DNA of 64,000 bases, taken from Gillisia sp. UBA3175 (lineage in GTDB: Bacteria > Bacteroidota > Bacteroidia > Flavobacteriales > Flavobacteriaceae). This document shows, piece by piece, positions 53,531 through 63,212 of this stretch (position 1 is the first letter of the stretch; every line of letters starts with the position of its first letter). The stretch spans positions 1 through 64,000 of the forward strand of contig DEXV01000002.1 of NCBI GenBank assembly GCA_002364325.1. Direction: 5' to 3'. Below the pieces are notes generated by a model. That model worked only from the letters and a program-made list of their open reading frames with translations, searched no databases and was not told where the DNA came from. A program made the translations under genes and the position numbers.

Positions 53531-54811
53531 TTACCAGTTAATAAAAATATATTCACTTTGTAGCAACCAATAATTGGTTTGCATTTGCACCTGTGTATAA
53601 ATATTCTGCTTATAACTTTGAACCACATTCAAATAATCTACTATAGAAATTTGTCCTTGAACTAATTTTCCTTTGTAGATCTCTAATACATTTTCCTGTT
53701 TGCTTATTTGCTTGCCCAAAAGAGTTCTGTTTTCTTGTAAAGCCTTAATTTGTTGCTGAAGGCTCATTAAATTATTAGCTAATTGCAGCTCGCTATTTTG
53801 CTTATAGAATTCTAAATTTTCTTGTTTTAATTTAGTTTGAAGAGCGTTTGTTTTTTTTTGATTTCCATCATATAGCGGAATAGTTAGCCGCATTCCTGCA
53901 CTTGCCCCAATTTTGTGCTCTATATTGGATAATTCCACAGCATTAACACCAGTATTAGCATAAGCGCTTAATTGCGGTTTATATTGATTTTCAAAAACTT
54001 GCCTCTCTGCAATAAGTTGAAGGCTATCATTTTTAAATTTTTGTTTGTAAAAAAAGCTTTCTGGAGTTCTAATAGGTATTAAAATGGGTTCTTCCAACTG
54101 CGCTATTTCTTCTGCAGGAATTCCGCTTAAACTAAACAACTGATTAACCGCGGTTACATAGTTATTTTTAAGCTGAAGTAACTCTATTTTTTTTTCTTCA
54201 ATATCTAACTGAAGTAACAAATAATCACTTTCCATCAAAATTCCCTTTTTCACGAGTAATTCAAAAACCTTCAAACGATTCTCAAGGTCCCTTAAAATTT
54301 GCTGAGTAAATTCATTTTGCAACTGAAGCTGATATGCAATAATATAGGCATCAGAAATATTCTTTACGAGGTTATGCGTGATTTCCTCTGAAGAAAGACT
54401 TATTGCAGTGATGTTTACTTTATTCTGAAAAAGTAAATTATTTGTAACCGATTGATTTAAAAGGTTCTTTGTTATATTTAGTTGAGTAGAATACAAACCT
54501 CCATTCGTAATCCCAACATCATAACCATATGCATTTGTTGAAGGCATTGTAGTGATAGCAATAAACTGCCCATTATTATTTAAGTAAGGCGCTACTAAAA
54601 CTTCAGCTGTGCTATTAATTTGAAAGGCTTTATTTTGAGCTATAATAAGTTTGTTTTGAAGTTCACCTATGGCCTCCAAATTTCTATTTTCAGATAACTT
54701 GGGAGAAGAAGTTTTAGCTTGCTCTATAAAGAATTCTAAATTGTGAGCTTCTTGAGCATAAGTGAAAGCGTGAACCAGTAAAATAAGACCTATCGATAAA
54801 AACTTTTTCAA
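53531..54811 (-). CDS. TolC family outer-membrane efflux protein
   Basis: 426 residues from TTG 54811, giving a signal peptide KKFLSIGLILLVHAFTYAQ. Two OEP repeats are visible: NLEFFIEQAKTSSPKLSENR and PQLSAYANTGVNAVELSN with later coiled-coil hairpin helices (LQQQIKALQENRTLLGKQ). It ends with a strand and a C-terminal QSEYIFINW. The frame also extends upstream to TTG 54889 without a good signal. It is the first gene of the efflux operon. Between it and the APC gene is a long inverted repeat. Confidence 0.9.
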   Translation of the reverse strand: MKKFLSIGLILLVHAFTYAQEAHNLEFFIEQAKTSSPKLSENRNLEAIGELQNKLIIAQNKAFQINSTAEVLVAPYLNNNGQFIAITTMPSTNAYGYDVGITNGGLYSTQLNITKNLLNQSVTNNLLFQNKVNITAISLSSEEITHNLVKNISDAYIIAYQLQLQNEFTQQILRDLENRLKVFELLVKKGILMESDYLLLQLDIEEKKIELLQLKNNYVTAVNQLFSLSGIPAEEIAQLEEPILIPIRTPESFFYKQKFKNDSLQLIAERQVFENQYKPQLSAYANTGVNAVELSNIEHKIGASAGMRLTIPLYDGNQKKTNALQTKLKQENLEFYKQNSELQLANNLMSLQQQIKALQENRTLLGKQISKQENVLEIYKGKLVQGQISIVDYLNVVQSYKQNIYTQVQMQTNYWLLQSEYIFINW

Positions 54812-54890
54812 AATTTTAATATCACAGTTTATTAAAAAACATGTTGAAATACTAAATTTTAAGATGAACCTCTCCTCTATTATAGCCAAA

Positions 54891-54931
54891 GGAGAAGAAT
54901 TTCAAAAAAACTATTTATCAAGTTCTTCTCC
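54891..54931. repeat. Inverted repeat upstream of the efflux operon
   Basis: GGAGAAGAA at 54891-54899 is perfectly inverted as TTCTTCTCC at 54923-54931, with outer CCA/TGG also paired. It lies about 80 bases before the TolC-like start. There is no T-run, so it is more likely a control site or leader structure than a terminator. The region 54948-55007 also repeats AAAATCTAA three times. Confidence 0.4.
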
Positions 54932-55015
54932 CATATGGACTAAAAATCTAACATCGAATCTAAAAATCAACATGGTGAAATTAAACTGAAAATCTAAAGA
55001 TATTTTAAAGTAGCG

Positions 55016-56746
55016 CTATATAATAATTCGCACCTCTCCTAGTTCTTGAACCCTATATGCAAATTTTTCACTAGGAGCGCCAATAAACATGAAATTGGTT
55101 GGGATCTTCCATCGTTTAGAAAGCTCCTGAATTTTTTCAGGGCCAAAACTACCTGGCTCTTCAATAAACTCGATATGTATATCGGGATAGGCTCTATCTA
55201 ATACTTCAATATCTTCCTTAAGATTATCGGCTACCTTTAATCCATTATCGAGAACTGCTACAATCTTTAATCTACGGGTAGATTCATTCTTTTTTATATA
55301 CAGCATCACTTTATTAAGATTCTCTACATTATCATTATTGGTAAAGAAAACAAAATGCTGTCCGCTAATTTCAGCAAGTTTCCTTTTAGCCCTTTTATTG
55401 ATCTTGTTAAAGAATTTACTGTTATGCGGAAAAACATAAGTGCTAACAATTAAGAACCCTCGGATAATATAGCTGTTATACAACATAAAAAACACCACAA
55501 TTAAGGTAGGGATAAGGTATTCTATAAATATTAGCAAGTAAGGCGGGTTAAGAACCACATTCCCAATAATTGCAGCCAAAACTGCTACAATTGCAACAAT
55601 TAAGGCTAGCCAACTAGCTCGCTCTGGTCTGGGCAATTTCTCCCTTTTAACTTTTAGAAGAAAGTTCCCAATACCAAATAGCACCATAACAGATAAGAAT
55701 GCAATGGTATAAACTCCTGCCAATTTTGCGAGATCTCCACCAGTAACAAAAAGTATGGATGTACAAAGCACAAAGAATAAAATATAAATGAGATAAGAAC
55801 TTTTTCTTTTGTTCTTCTTCAATAAGATGCTAGGAAGAATTCTATCTAAAGCCATACGCTCCATAAGTCCTCCCACTCCAACAAAAGACGTTAAGACAGC
55901 TCCACTCAGTACCAATGAGGCATCTAAACCAACCATGAATGATAACCAGCTTCCTCCGGATATATTACCGAGAAAAGATAGTAAGGCTTCCTGATTATTA
56001 TTTACAACTTCCATTGGGATCAAGGCCAAGGCTAAAAATGCAATAAGCGGATTAAAAATACTTACCACGATCCACATATTACGAAGGGTCTTTGGAAAAA
56101 CTCCTGGTTTTTGTTCTTCAACAAAATTGGCTGAACTTTCAAATCCGCTAATACCCAGCATGGCTGCTGAAAAACCAAAGAATAAAGCTTGTACAACTCC
56201 TCCTTCCACCGGCATATGAAAGTTATTAATTAGTGTTTCGAAGCCATTATTAAAGAAATAATACAAACAAAAACCACATAAAAGCGTAAGTGAGACCAAA
56301 TGAAAAAGAAAAATAGCAATCGCTACTTTAGAAGATTCACCAATTCCAATAATGACCAATCCCATAAAAAGAAAAAGTAATCCGATGGTTACTGGTAATA
56401 TAGGAATACTATTCCAAATGCTATAGGCATATTTAATGGCTTCACTGGCAGATATAACAGCAGTAGCCATATAAGATAACACTGTTAGCGCAGCGGCAAG
56501 TGAGGCTGTAGATTTTTGGGTGGTGTTCAGCAATGCATTATATGCCCCACCATTCAAGGGCAGTGCACCAACTACTTCGCCATAGATATTTCTGAATAAG
56601 AATAATACACCCGCGACCATTAAGAGTGAAATCCATGCATATTGCCCCGCATAAAAAATTGCTAAGGCTGATACATATAAACACGAAGAGCTTATATCAT
56701 TACCACATATTGCAGTAGCTTCAAGCTGATTTAATTTTTTAGCCAT
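55016..56746 (-). CDS. APC family permease with C-terminal cytoplasmic domain
   Basis: 576 residues. The first 430 form about 12 membrane helices of the amino acid-polyamine-organocation fold: AICGNDISSSCLYVSAL (helix 1 unwinding region), VVGALPLNGGAYNALLN, AAMLGISGFESSANFVEEQ and ASLVLSGAVLTSFVGVGGLMERM. The final 110 residues form a soluble Usp-like domain (QHFVFFTNNDNVENLNKVML, KIVAVLDNGLKVADNLKED). This layout is known from putative amino acid permeases; the tail may bind a nucleotide or act as a sensor. It is transcribed alone. The substrate is not predictable. Confidence 0.88.
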   Translation of the reverse strand: MAKKLNQLEATAICGNDISSSCLYVSALAIFYAGQYAWISLLMVAGVLFLFRNIYGEVVGALPLNGGAYNALLNTTQKSTASLAAALTVLSYMATAVISASEAIKYAYSIWNSIPILPVTIGLLFLFMGLVIIGIGESSKVAIAIFLFHLVSLTLLCGFCLYYFFNNGFETLINNFHMPVEGGVVQALFFGFSAAMLGISGFESSANFVEEQKPGVFPKTLRNMWIVVSIFNPLIAFLALALIPMEVVNNNQEALLSFLGNISGGSWLSFMVGLDASLVLSGAVLTSFVGVGGLMERMALDRILPSILLKKNKRKSSYLIYILFFVLCTSILFVTGGDLAKLAGVYTIAFLSVMVLFGIGNFLLKVKREKLPRPERASWLALIVAIVAVLAAIIGNVVLNPPYLLIFIEYLIPTLIVVFFMLYNSYIIRGFLIVSTYVFPHNSKFFNKINKRAKRKLAEISGQHFVFFTNNDNVENLNKVMLYIKKNESTRRLKIVAVLDNGLKVADNLKEDIEVLDRAYPDIHIEFIEEPGSFGPEKIQELSKRWKIPTNFMFIGAPSEKFAYRVQELGEVRIII

Positions 56747-56770
56747 ACTTGAAATTCAAACAAAATTAGA

Positions 56771-56786
56771 TAAGATTATAATCTTA
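56771..56786. promoter_or_regulatory. Perfect 16-base palindrome in the APC promoter region
   Basis: TAAGATTATAATCTTA is a perfect palindrome. On the minus strand it lies just upstream of TAATTTTG (56761-56768), a TAnnTTTG match, so it would sit between the expected -33 and -7 positions of the APC permease promoter: a good place for a repressor to bind. Confidence 0.5.
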
Positions 56787-57027
56787 ACTTAAAAGAAGAT
56801 GTTAAAGGTTTGGTATCAAGGCAAATAAAAAAATTAAGAAGCAATAATTATTTAAGATAATTAATTATAAAGGTTTTATATCAAAATAAACTTTAAAAAA
56901 AACGAATAAGAGCTATCAAAAAAAAGGAAATAGGAATTCATTCTGGCTAATAAAAATAAATATTATGAGTTTAAGATACTGAAAGGAGCTCTTGATCTAT
57001 TTAGATAAATCAAATTTCAACTTTAGA
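56787..57027. other. Intergenic region without a recognised gene
   Basis: AT-rich stretch between the divergent APC and glycosyltransferase genes. I see no RNA gene, repeat or coding remnant. Promoters flank it on both sides. Confidence 0.5.
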
Positions 57028-57055
57028 TTGATTTTAGATTTATTCCATACATTTG
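57028..57055 (+). promoter_or_regulatory. Promoter of the glycosyltransferase operon
   Basis: TTG at 57028-57030 and TACATTTG at 57048-57055 are 17 bases apart and match the Bacteroidota consensus exactly. Transcription is predicted to start near 57062, 34 bases before the first ATG. Confidence 0.75.
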
Positions 57056-57095
57056 TTAGAATATTTTCATAAAAGAATAGTACAAACTGCAGTTA

Positions 57096-57809
57096 ATGCT
57101 AGAAGAACTTACGGTAATTGTACCCGTTTACAATGAGGAGGAAAACCTTAAACGAGTAGAAAAAGAACTTTCAGAATACATAAAAATAGCCCATGTCCCT
57201 ACCAAGGTTTTATTTGTAAATGATGGATCCAAGGATAACAGCCAGAAGATCATAGAAGATATCTGTGCTGCAAATACCAATTTCAATTTTATCAATTTTG
57301 AGAAGAATTATGGACTAAGTGCTGCAATTAAGGCAGGTTTTGACCATGTTACCACCTCGTTGACAGGTTATATAGATTCAGACCTTCAAACAGATCCTAT
57401 GGATTTTAATACCCTTTTGGATAATTTAGATGGGGTAGATCTAGTTACCGGATATAGAAACAATAGAAAAGATTCTTTTGTAAAGAATGCTTCATCCATC
57501 ATTGCCAATGGTATTAGAAGAACCTTTACAGATGATGAAATGGATGATACGGGTTGTCCCTTAAAAATAATTAGAACAGAATACGCTAAACGTATTCCCA
57601 TGTTTAAAGGTTTACATAGATTTCTTCCTGCAATGATCCTTTTACAGCAGGGAAAAATAAAACAAGTTCCCATAAAACATTATCCTAGAATGGCCGGAAC
57701 TCCAAATTTTGGAGTTTGGAATAGATTATTAGGCCCCCTTTTGGATTGCTTTGCTTATTTATGGATGAAACATAAGTACATCAATTATAAAGTAGTCGCT
57801 AAAGGATGA
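57096..57809 (+). CDS. GT2 family glycosyltransferase (DPM/ArnC-like)
   Basis: 237 residues with the GT-A fold: VIVPVYNEEENLKRVE, then VLFVNDGSKDNSQKII, the metal-binding region GYIDSDLQTDP, and the KHYPRMAGTPNFGVWN acceptor segment. There is no C-terminal membrane-helix pair, unlike ArnC or DPM3-type proteins. It would transfer a sugar to a polyprenyl phosphate. The stop (ATGA) overlaps the next ATG, so it is coupled to the LAB_N protein, and an ArnT-like transferase follows. The operon therefore looks like a module that makes and uses a lipid-linked sugar. Confidence 0.92.
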   Translation: MLEELTVIVPVYNEEENLKRVEKELSEYIKIAHVPTKVLFVNDGSKDNSQKIIEDICAANTNFNFINFEKNYGLSAAIKAGFDHVTTSLTGYIDSDLQTDPMDFNTLLDNLDGVDLVTGYRNNRKDSFVKNASSIIANGIRRTFTDDEMDDTGCPLKIIRTEYAKRIPMFKGLHRFLPAMILLQQGKIKQVPIKHYPRMAGTPNFGVWNRLLGPLLDCFAYLWMKHKYINYKVVAKG

Positions 57810-58432
57810 GCAGTTGGCTAGTTTATACCATTGGTTTTTTCGCACAACTCCTTTTCTCTGGTCGATCTGTTTTTCAATGGATCTTATCTGAAAAAAGCAA
57901 GAAGGTTTTAACTCCTTCCCTATTTTGGCAACTGAGTCTTATTGCTTCTTTTCTAATGTTCCTATATGGATATTTAAGAAGCGATTTTGCCATAATGTTG
58001 GGCCAGGCACTTACCTATTTTATTTATATAAGAAACCTGCAGCTTCAAGGAGAATGGATTAAAATACATAAATATCTAAGGTTCTTACTTTGGATATTTC
58101 CTGTTTTAATCGTCATCCTAGGCTATAATAACAATATTTACGATGCCGATAGATTATTCAAAAATGAGGACATTCCCTTTTGGCTTTTAATGCTTGGAAT
58201 AGTCTCGCAGGTAGTTTTTACACTAAGGTTTATTTACCAATGGATCTATTCAGAAAAACATAAAGAATCTTTACTTCCATTAGGGTTTTGGCTACTTAGC
58301 TTTACCGGATCCACCTTGATCATTATTTATTCTATTTATCGAGCAGATCCTGTTTTGTTTGCAGGGCATGCAATTGGAATTGTAATGTACGCGCGTAATA
58401 TGGTGATACTACGAAGACAGTTAAGGTCTTAA
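57806..58432 (+). CDS. LAB_N domain membrane protein
   Basis: 208 residues composed of two repeats of the lipid-A-disaccharide synthase N-terminal (LAB_N) domain without the synthase. Each has FFAQLLFSGRSVFQWILSEK or VFTLRFIYQWIYSEK followed by a hydrophobic helix and a YFIYIRNL or VMYARNMV ending. Six to seven membrane helices are expected. Free-standing LAB_N proteins sit beside GT2 and GT39 genes in many genomes and may act as flippases for the lipid-linked sugar, which is inference. It overlaps the GT2 gene by 4 bases. Confidence 0.9.
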   Translation: MSSWLVYTIGFFAQLLFSGRSVFQWILSEKSKKVLTPSLFWQLSLIASFLMFLYGYLRSDFAIMLGQALTYFIYIRNLQLQGEWIKIHKYLRFLLWIFPVLIVILGYNNNIYDADRLFKNEDIPFWLLMLGIVSQVVFTLRFIYQWIYSEKHKESLLPLGFWLLSFTGSTLIIIYSIYRADPVLFAGHAIGIVMYARNMVILRRQLRS

Positions 58433-58481
58433 GCTTAAGCGAGAGCTACGTTTAGAACCGAATAATTTATAATAGATTATT

Positions 58482-60110
58482 ATGAGATTAAAACTTGTAA
58501 AGTTACTGTTCTTAATATTCGTAGTATTTAATATTGGTCTTGGCAGCTATGGTTTAGCCGAAACAAGCGAAGCTAGATATGCTGAGATAAGCCGCGAAAT
58601 GGTAACTAGCGGAGATTATTTTCATCCCACGCTACTTAATATAAAGCACTATCATAAACCACCCCTTACCTATTATATAACTTCTTTAGGTTATAAGATT
58701 TTTGGCATCAATGAATATGGCGCGAGATTCTTTTTAGGGATCGCACTTATATTACAGATATTGTTAGTTTATAAAATTGCGGAACTACTTCTTAATGATA
58801 AACAAAAGGCATATTCTGCAGCATTGATCTATAGTACTTTTCCTGTGGTATTAATAGCCGCCAGAAACTTAACAACAGATGCTTACTTAGTGACCTTTGT
58901 ATTATGGTCCATTCATCTTTGGGTGAAGTTTAAAAAACAGAACAAGAAACTATTCCTTTACGGATTTTTTATTGCCATGGGTCTGGCATTTCTTAACAAA
59001 GGCCCGGTCGGCTTTATTCCCGCATTAATTTTTATAGTTTGTTATAAGTATTTTAACAAGGAGAAAGTAAACTTTTCGATAAATATATTCTTAGGGATCA
59101 TACTTATGTTGGGTATATCTGCATCCTGGTTTATAGAAATTATTGTAAAAGATGATAAGGTCTGGAATTATTTGATCCATGAACAAATAGTGAACAGAGC
59201 AACGAATGCCGATCAGTTTCATAGAACACAACCCTTTTGGTATTATTTAGCCTTAGCTCCTGCCCTTGGTTTGCCATGGTTAATTTTCATTATAAGTATG
59301 TTTACGAAAAATGTAAAGAAGGATTGGAAAAATAAAGATGTTTTAAACGTGGTGATCCTGAGCTCTGGATACTTGTTCATTTTATTCTCGCTATTCTCTT
59401 CTAAACTTATCTTGTATATATTACCCATGTTTCCTTTTCTTGCAATTGCAGGAGCAATCCTGTTAGAAAAAGTTACTGAAGTTCAATTAAAATGGTTTAC
59501 AGGAAGTTATTATTTACTGTATGCGATCTTGTTTGTGGCTCTGCTGGTAATTACTTTTGTTCCAGTAATTCAAATGAATCTGCTTATTAATATTGGTCTT
59601 CTTCTTTTAACTCTTGGAATTGTAATTTTTTACTGGAAATTTTGTAAGCAAAATTCAATTTCAAATTTATTACAACTGGGAATTGGGTTCATATGCGTTC
59701 TAATGTTATTCCATACTGCCATTGCCTCTAAAAATCCCGAATCTATGAACTCTATTAAGGAGATCGCTGGATTTATTAAACAAGAAAAGGGAAATAAGCT
59801 AAGTAGTTTATTGGTATATGATTATTTGCTTCCTTCGGCGAGTTTTTATTTGAATGCTGAAATTATCACTATTAGCAATACAAATTATAACACTTTTCGG
59901 GAGACGCAGTTTGAAGACAATTTAAATTACAAGGAAAATCTTTTTAATATTAAAACTGCTGAAGGTTTACAAAGAATTAAAAATAGGATCTTAGAAGAGG
60001 ATCAGGTTTATATGGAACTCAAGAAAAATCCACTTCCCGATTCCCTGAGTTATTTGCTTACACATTTTACTCATAAAGTGGAAAAAGATAAATGGGTCTT
60101 GTATTATTAA
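58482..60110 (+). CDS. ArnT-like GT39 glycosyltransferase
   Basis: 542 residues. The periplasmic catalytic loop ETSEARYAEISREMVTSGDY, with the acidic pair, follows the first helix, and KHYHKPPLTYYITSLGYKIFG is the family's second signature, both given in part. About ten to twelve membrane helices follow and a short soluble tail with LLPSASFYLNAEIITISN. Enzymes of this type take a sugar from a polyprenyl-phosphate carrier and attach it to lipid A or other glycolipids or proteins. It is the third gene of the operon and ends near the convergent RimK-type gene. The acceptor is unknown. Confidence 0.9.
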   Translation: MRLKLVKLLFLIFVVFNIGLGSYGLAETSEARYAEISREMVTSGDYFHPTLLNIKHYHKPPLTYYITSLGYKIFGINEYGARFFLGIALILQILLVYKIAELLLNDKQKAYSAALIYSTFPVVLIAARNLTTDAYLVTFVLWSIHLWVKFKKQNKKLFLYGFFIAMGLAFLNKGPVGFIPALIFIVCYKYFNKEKVNFSINIFLGIILMLGISASWFIEIIVKDDKVWNYLIHEQIVNRATNADQFHRTQPFWYYLALAPALGLPWLIFIISMFTKNVKKDWKNKDVLNVVILSSGYLFILFSLFSSKLILYILPMFPFLAIAGAILLEKVTEVQLKWFTGSYYLLYAILFVALLVITFVPVIQMNLLINIGLLLLTLGIVIFYWKFCKQNSISNLLQLGIGFICVLMLFHTAIASKNPESMNSIKEIAGFIKQEKGNKLSSLLVYDYLLPSASFYLNAEIITISNTNYNTFRETQFEDNLNYKENLFNIKTAEGLQRIKNRILEEDQVYMELKKNPLPDSLSYLLTHFTHKVEKDKWVLYY

Positions 60111-60125
60111 AGAGCACTCGAAGTT

Positions 60126-61001
60126 CTATTCCGCGTTTCTCTCTACATATTTAATTATTTGAAGCGCAATATTTTTACCTGTTGCTTTTTCTATACCTTC
60201 CAGTCCCGGGGAAGAGTTTACCTCTAGAATTAATGGTCCTCTAGCCGATTGTAACATATCTACACCGGCAACACCAAGTCCCATTACACGAGCTGCTTTT
60301 AAAGCTGCATTTTCTTCTTCATCAGTTAACTCGATAATTTCTGCTGAACCACCTCGGTGAAGGTTAGATCTAAATTCTCCATCCTTCCCTTGTCTTTTCA
60401 TGGCTCCTACCACAACACCATCTACCACAAAAGCCCGTATATCTGCACCTTTTGCCTCTTTTATAAATTCCTGCACTATCACTCGAGCTTGCAATCCATT
60501 GAAGGCTTCTAAAATAGATTCAGCCGAATTTCTATTATCTGCTAAAACTACACCAAGTCCTTGAGTGCCTTCTAATAATTTAATAACCAAAGGGGCACCC
60601 CCAACTTTATCTATTACGCTACTTACATCCTTAGAATAATTACTAAAAACGGTTTTAGGCAATCCTAAACTTGCTCTGGAAAGTATTTGTAAACTTCGTA
60701 ATTTATCTCTGGATCTTACCAAGGCTTGAGATTCTGTAGCAGTAAAGACCTTCATCATCTCGAATTGTCTAACAACCGCTGTTCCAAAGAAAGTAACAGA
60801 AGCTCCTATTCTAGGGATTACGCCATCTATATCTGTTAGCTCCTTCCCTTTATAGATTACACTTGGTTTTTTTTTCTCTATAACAAGATCACATTTAGTA
60901 TGATCTACAACTATAACTTCGTGGCCTTTTTTCTCTCCAACTTCTACTAATCTTTTTGTAGAATAGAGGTTAGGGTTTGCAGATAATATTACTAATTTCA
61001 T
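60126..61001 (-). CDS. RimK-type alpha-L-glutamate ligase (ATP-grasp)
   Basis: 291 residues. ATP-grasp features are [18 protein letters not shown] (nucleotide loop), [20 protein letters not shown] and [17 protein letters not shown] (metal ligands). The N-terminal [18 protein letters not shown] is the RimK/LysX pre-ATP-grasp domain. In E. coli RimK adds glutamates to ribosomal protein S6; other members make poly-glutamate tails or amino acid conjugates, so the substrate is not certain. The partner rpsF is not in the window. It is monocistronic. Confidence 0.9.
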   Translation of the reverse strand: MKLVILSANPNLYSTKRLVEVGEKKGHEVIVVDHTKCDLVIEKKKPSVIYKGKELTDIDGVIPRIGASVTFFGTAVVRQFEMMKVFTATESQALVRSRDKLRSLQILSRASLGLPKTVFSNYSKDVSSVIDKVGGAPLVIKLLEGTQGLGVVLADNRNSAESILEAFNGLQARVIVQEFIKEAKGADIRAFVVDGVVVGAMKRQGKDGEFRSNLHRGGSAEIIELTDEEENAALKAARVMGLGVAGVDMLQSARGPLILEVNSSPGLEGIEKATGKNIALQIIKYVERNAE

Positions 61002-61138
61002 GTATGCAATTTTGATATTGAATCGAAGGAAAAGGAATTTAATGAAAAATAGATCTTCCTGCGGAGGTTAGTTTTTAATTATGGTAAGTTAATATGCAAA
61101 TAAAAGAATTCTCATTTATTAAAGTTAAACTTTAGATA

Positions 61139-61175
61139 AAAAAAAAGCTACTTTATTTCAAAAGTAGCTTTTTGC
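61139..61175 (-). terminator. Terminator of the lipocalin-like gene
   Basis: AAAAAGCTACTTT (61142-61154) pairs perfectly with AAAGTAGCTTTTT (61161-61173) around a 6-base loop. On the minus strand it is followed by a T-run. It lies 22 bases beyond the stop. Confidence 0.88.
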
Positions 61176-61195
61176 TTAAACCATATTTAATAGCT

Positions 61196-61621
61196 CTAAT
61201 TTCTTTTCGCAAAAACTTTAGTATCTGTACTGCTATAACGAATAGAGAATTTTTTAAAATTATCTAAAAAGGTGATCGTCAGGTTTTGGTCTGCACTACT
61301 TCCATTCGGAGTTACTCTAAATTGATTGTTTCCCAAATACTCCCAAGTACCATTTACAATTACTGCAACCGAACAATTTACAGATCCTTCGCCTGCAAAA
61401 GTGGTTTTGGTATAGGTTCTTGCATTGCTAAAAACATAGGTGATCTGGTTGCTACAAGTAACATTTTCTATAAGATCACCATTCTGAATGTAATAATCCA
61501 GATCCCAAGTACCATATAAGCTGGTAGACTCGATTGGTGGATCTGAATCGTTATTGCTGGAACAAGCAGTAAATAAAATGCTAGTTAAACTAATAAGTAG
61601 AAGTACAATTATTTTTTTCAT
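61196..61621 (-). CDS. Lipocalin-like lipoprotein
   Basis: 141 residues. The signal peptide ends SILFTAC with the lipidated cysteine at residue 20, followed by SSNNDSDPPIE linker. The pattern LYGTWDLDYYIQNGDLIENV, then VIVNGTWEYLGNNQFRVTP, and LTITFLDNFKKFSIRYSS is the Bacteroidota lipocalin-like (DUF4488/Lipocalin_4-type) fold. A disulfide may link the two middle cysteines (NVTCSNQ, SVNCSVA). The gene is monocistronic. Ligand unknown. Confidence 0.88.
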   Translation of the reverse strand: MKKIIVLLLISLTSILFTACSSNNDSDPPIESTSLYGTWDLDYYIQNGDLIENVTCSNQITYVFSNARTYTKTTFAGEGSVNCSVAVIVNGTWEYLGNNQFRVTPNGSSADQNLTITFLDNFKKFSIRYSSTDTKVFAKRN

Positions 61622-61852
61622 AGTGCGCGAGATATCTTTTTAGTTAGATTAATGATAAAATAAGTTGATCGATGCTGCTAATTTATTGTAATCTAATGAA
61701 TTATCAAGACTAATTTTTTAATCCCTGAACTCTCAAAACATTTTAAAAATTATAGCAAATAATCCACTTCACAGAATATCAACAAAATTCATTCCCAAGC
61801 CTCGTATTCGAACAAACTAAATTTTAATACTTTTGATCCAAGCAAAAAATGC

Positions 61853-62431
61853 ATGTCTATAAACTCCCATTTTAAGATCTATAAACCTTATGGCTACCTC
61901 AGCCAATTTATCCACAATCATACAACGCGTAGAAACAAAAAGCTTTTAGGAGAACTTGGCGGGTTTCCAGAGAATATCATGGCAATTGGAAGATTAGATG
62001 AAGATTCTGAAGGTTTGCTTTTTTTAACCACAAGTGGAAAAATGAGCGAATTGGTACGAAGCAAGTATGTGGAAAAGGAATACTATGTTCAAATAGATGG
62101 CAATATAGCAGAAGAAGCCATAAAGCAATTAGAAAGCGGAGTTAGTATTGGTATTAATGGCAAAAAGTACTTGACCGCTCCATGCATAGCCAAGATTTTA
62201 GATCCCGCCCCTAAATTTCCAGAACGATCTAAAAGGATACGGGATGATCGGCATGGACCTACCAGTTGGATATCCATAACTTTAAAAGAAGGAAAATTTA
62301 GGCAGGTAAAAAAAATGACCGCTGCTGTGGGTTACCCTACACTAAGATTGGTGAGATATAGAATAGGGAACGAATTTTTAAATGATATGCTTCCTGGGGA
62401 AATAATTAAGGTTGAAAATTTCGATCTTTAA
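61853..62431 (+). CDS. RluE-like 23S rRNA pseudouridine synthase
   Basis: 192 residues. The RsuA/RluB/E/F catalytic motif GRLDEDSEGLLFLT holds the active-site aspartate in GRLD; the N-terminal FKIYKPYGYLSQF and the C-terminal LKEGKFRQVKKMTAAVGYPTLRLVRYRIG are family-typical in parts. There is no S4 domain, which fits RluE. Flavobacterial homologues that I recall are annotated as pseudouridine synthases of 23S rRNA. Start ATG 61853. It is monocistronic. Confidence 0.92.
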   Translation: MSINSHFKIYKPYGYLSQFIHNHTTRRNKKLLGELGGFPENIMAIGRLDEDSEGLLFLTTSGKMSELVRSKYVEKEYYVQIDGNIAEEAIKQLESGVSIGINGKKYLTAPCIAKILDPAPKFPERSKRIRDDRHGPTSWISITLKEGKFRQVKKMTAAVGYPTLRLVRYRIGNEFLNDMLPGEIIKVENFDL

Positions 62432-62498
62432 TACCAGCTTGTTCTGAATACAATTAGATCTGACTTCTGAAAATACGTTCCCTAAAATTTAAAGATTT

Positions 62499-63065
62499 TC
62501 AGCTAATTTCTATATCGTTTTCTCCGAAATTTAATTCATCCATTGATTTTTTAATATCCTTTAAGCTTCTTTTCTGATCTTCATTTTCATATTTAATATT
62601 CTCTAAATACTGATAGATCTGATTTATAGCTATTCTGTTATTTCTTAATTTTTCTCGCACCTCAGAGCTCTCACTCATATTAAAAACCACCCTTTTTAAT
62701 AAAGGTCTTAGTTTTTCCTGAATTGATTGCATATTCTTTTTTAGGATGAATCCACTAGCACCAGACAAAATAGTATTTGCTGCTAACTCTTCATCTTCTA
62801 TAGTTCCTGTAAGAAAAATAAACGGAAGGTTGGGATCGAAATCCTTAGTTGTTTTAAGAATATCTAATCCAGTACAGGTTGGTAAATTATAATCTGAAAT
62901 AATTACATCTGGAATAAAAGTCTGCAATTCTTGATTGAAATGCGGCAAATTATCCACCACTTTAACATCTAAAGTTACCACGATCTTAGAAAGGTGATCG
63001 GTGATAAGCTCTGCATCAGTCTTATCATGTTCGGCTAGTAAGATTCTTAATGGAGTTGTGATCAT
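62499..63065 (-). CDS. Response regulator with coiled-coil C-terminus
   Basis: 188 residues. The receiver domain has ILLAEHDKTDAELI, phosphoacceptor Asp58 in VIISDYNLP, Thr in FIFLTGT, and Lys in GFILKKN. Instead of a DNA-binding or enzymatic output there is a helical, charged tail (residues 125-185) with EVREKLRNNRIAINQIYQYL and DQKRSLKDIKKSMDEL. It likely acts as a phospho-relay or adaptor. It lies 216 bases downstream of the kinase gene on the same strand and is the probable partner. Confidence 0.88.
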   Translation of the reverse strand: MITTPLRILLAEHDKTDAELITDHLSKIVVTLDVKVVDNLPHFNQELQTFIPDVIISDYNLPTCTGLDILKTTKDFDPNLPFIFLTGTIEDEELAANTILSGASGFILKKNMQSIQEKLRPLLKRVVFNMSESSEVREKLRNNRIAINQIYQYLENIKYENEDQKRSLKDIKKSMDELNFGENDIEIS

Positions 63066-63212
63066 GTTTAAAATAAAATAAATGATGAATCTGTTAATTT
63101 TTCAGATAAACAATGCTAAATAATACTATGGATCCTGCTACCTATTCAACTTCTAAAAATAATTTACTCTACAAATAACAACCTCCTTATGAGCTTGGAT
63201 ATGTCCTATAAA

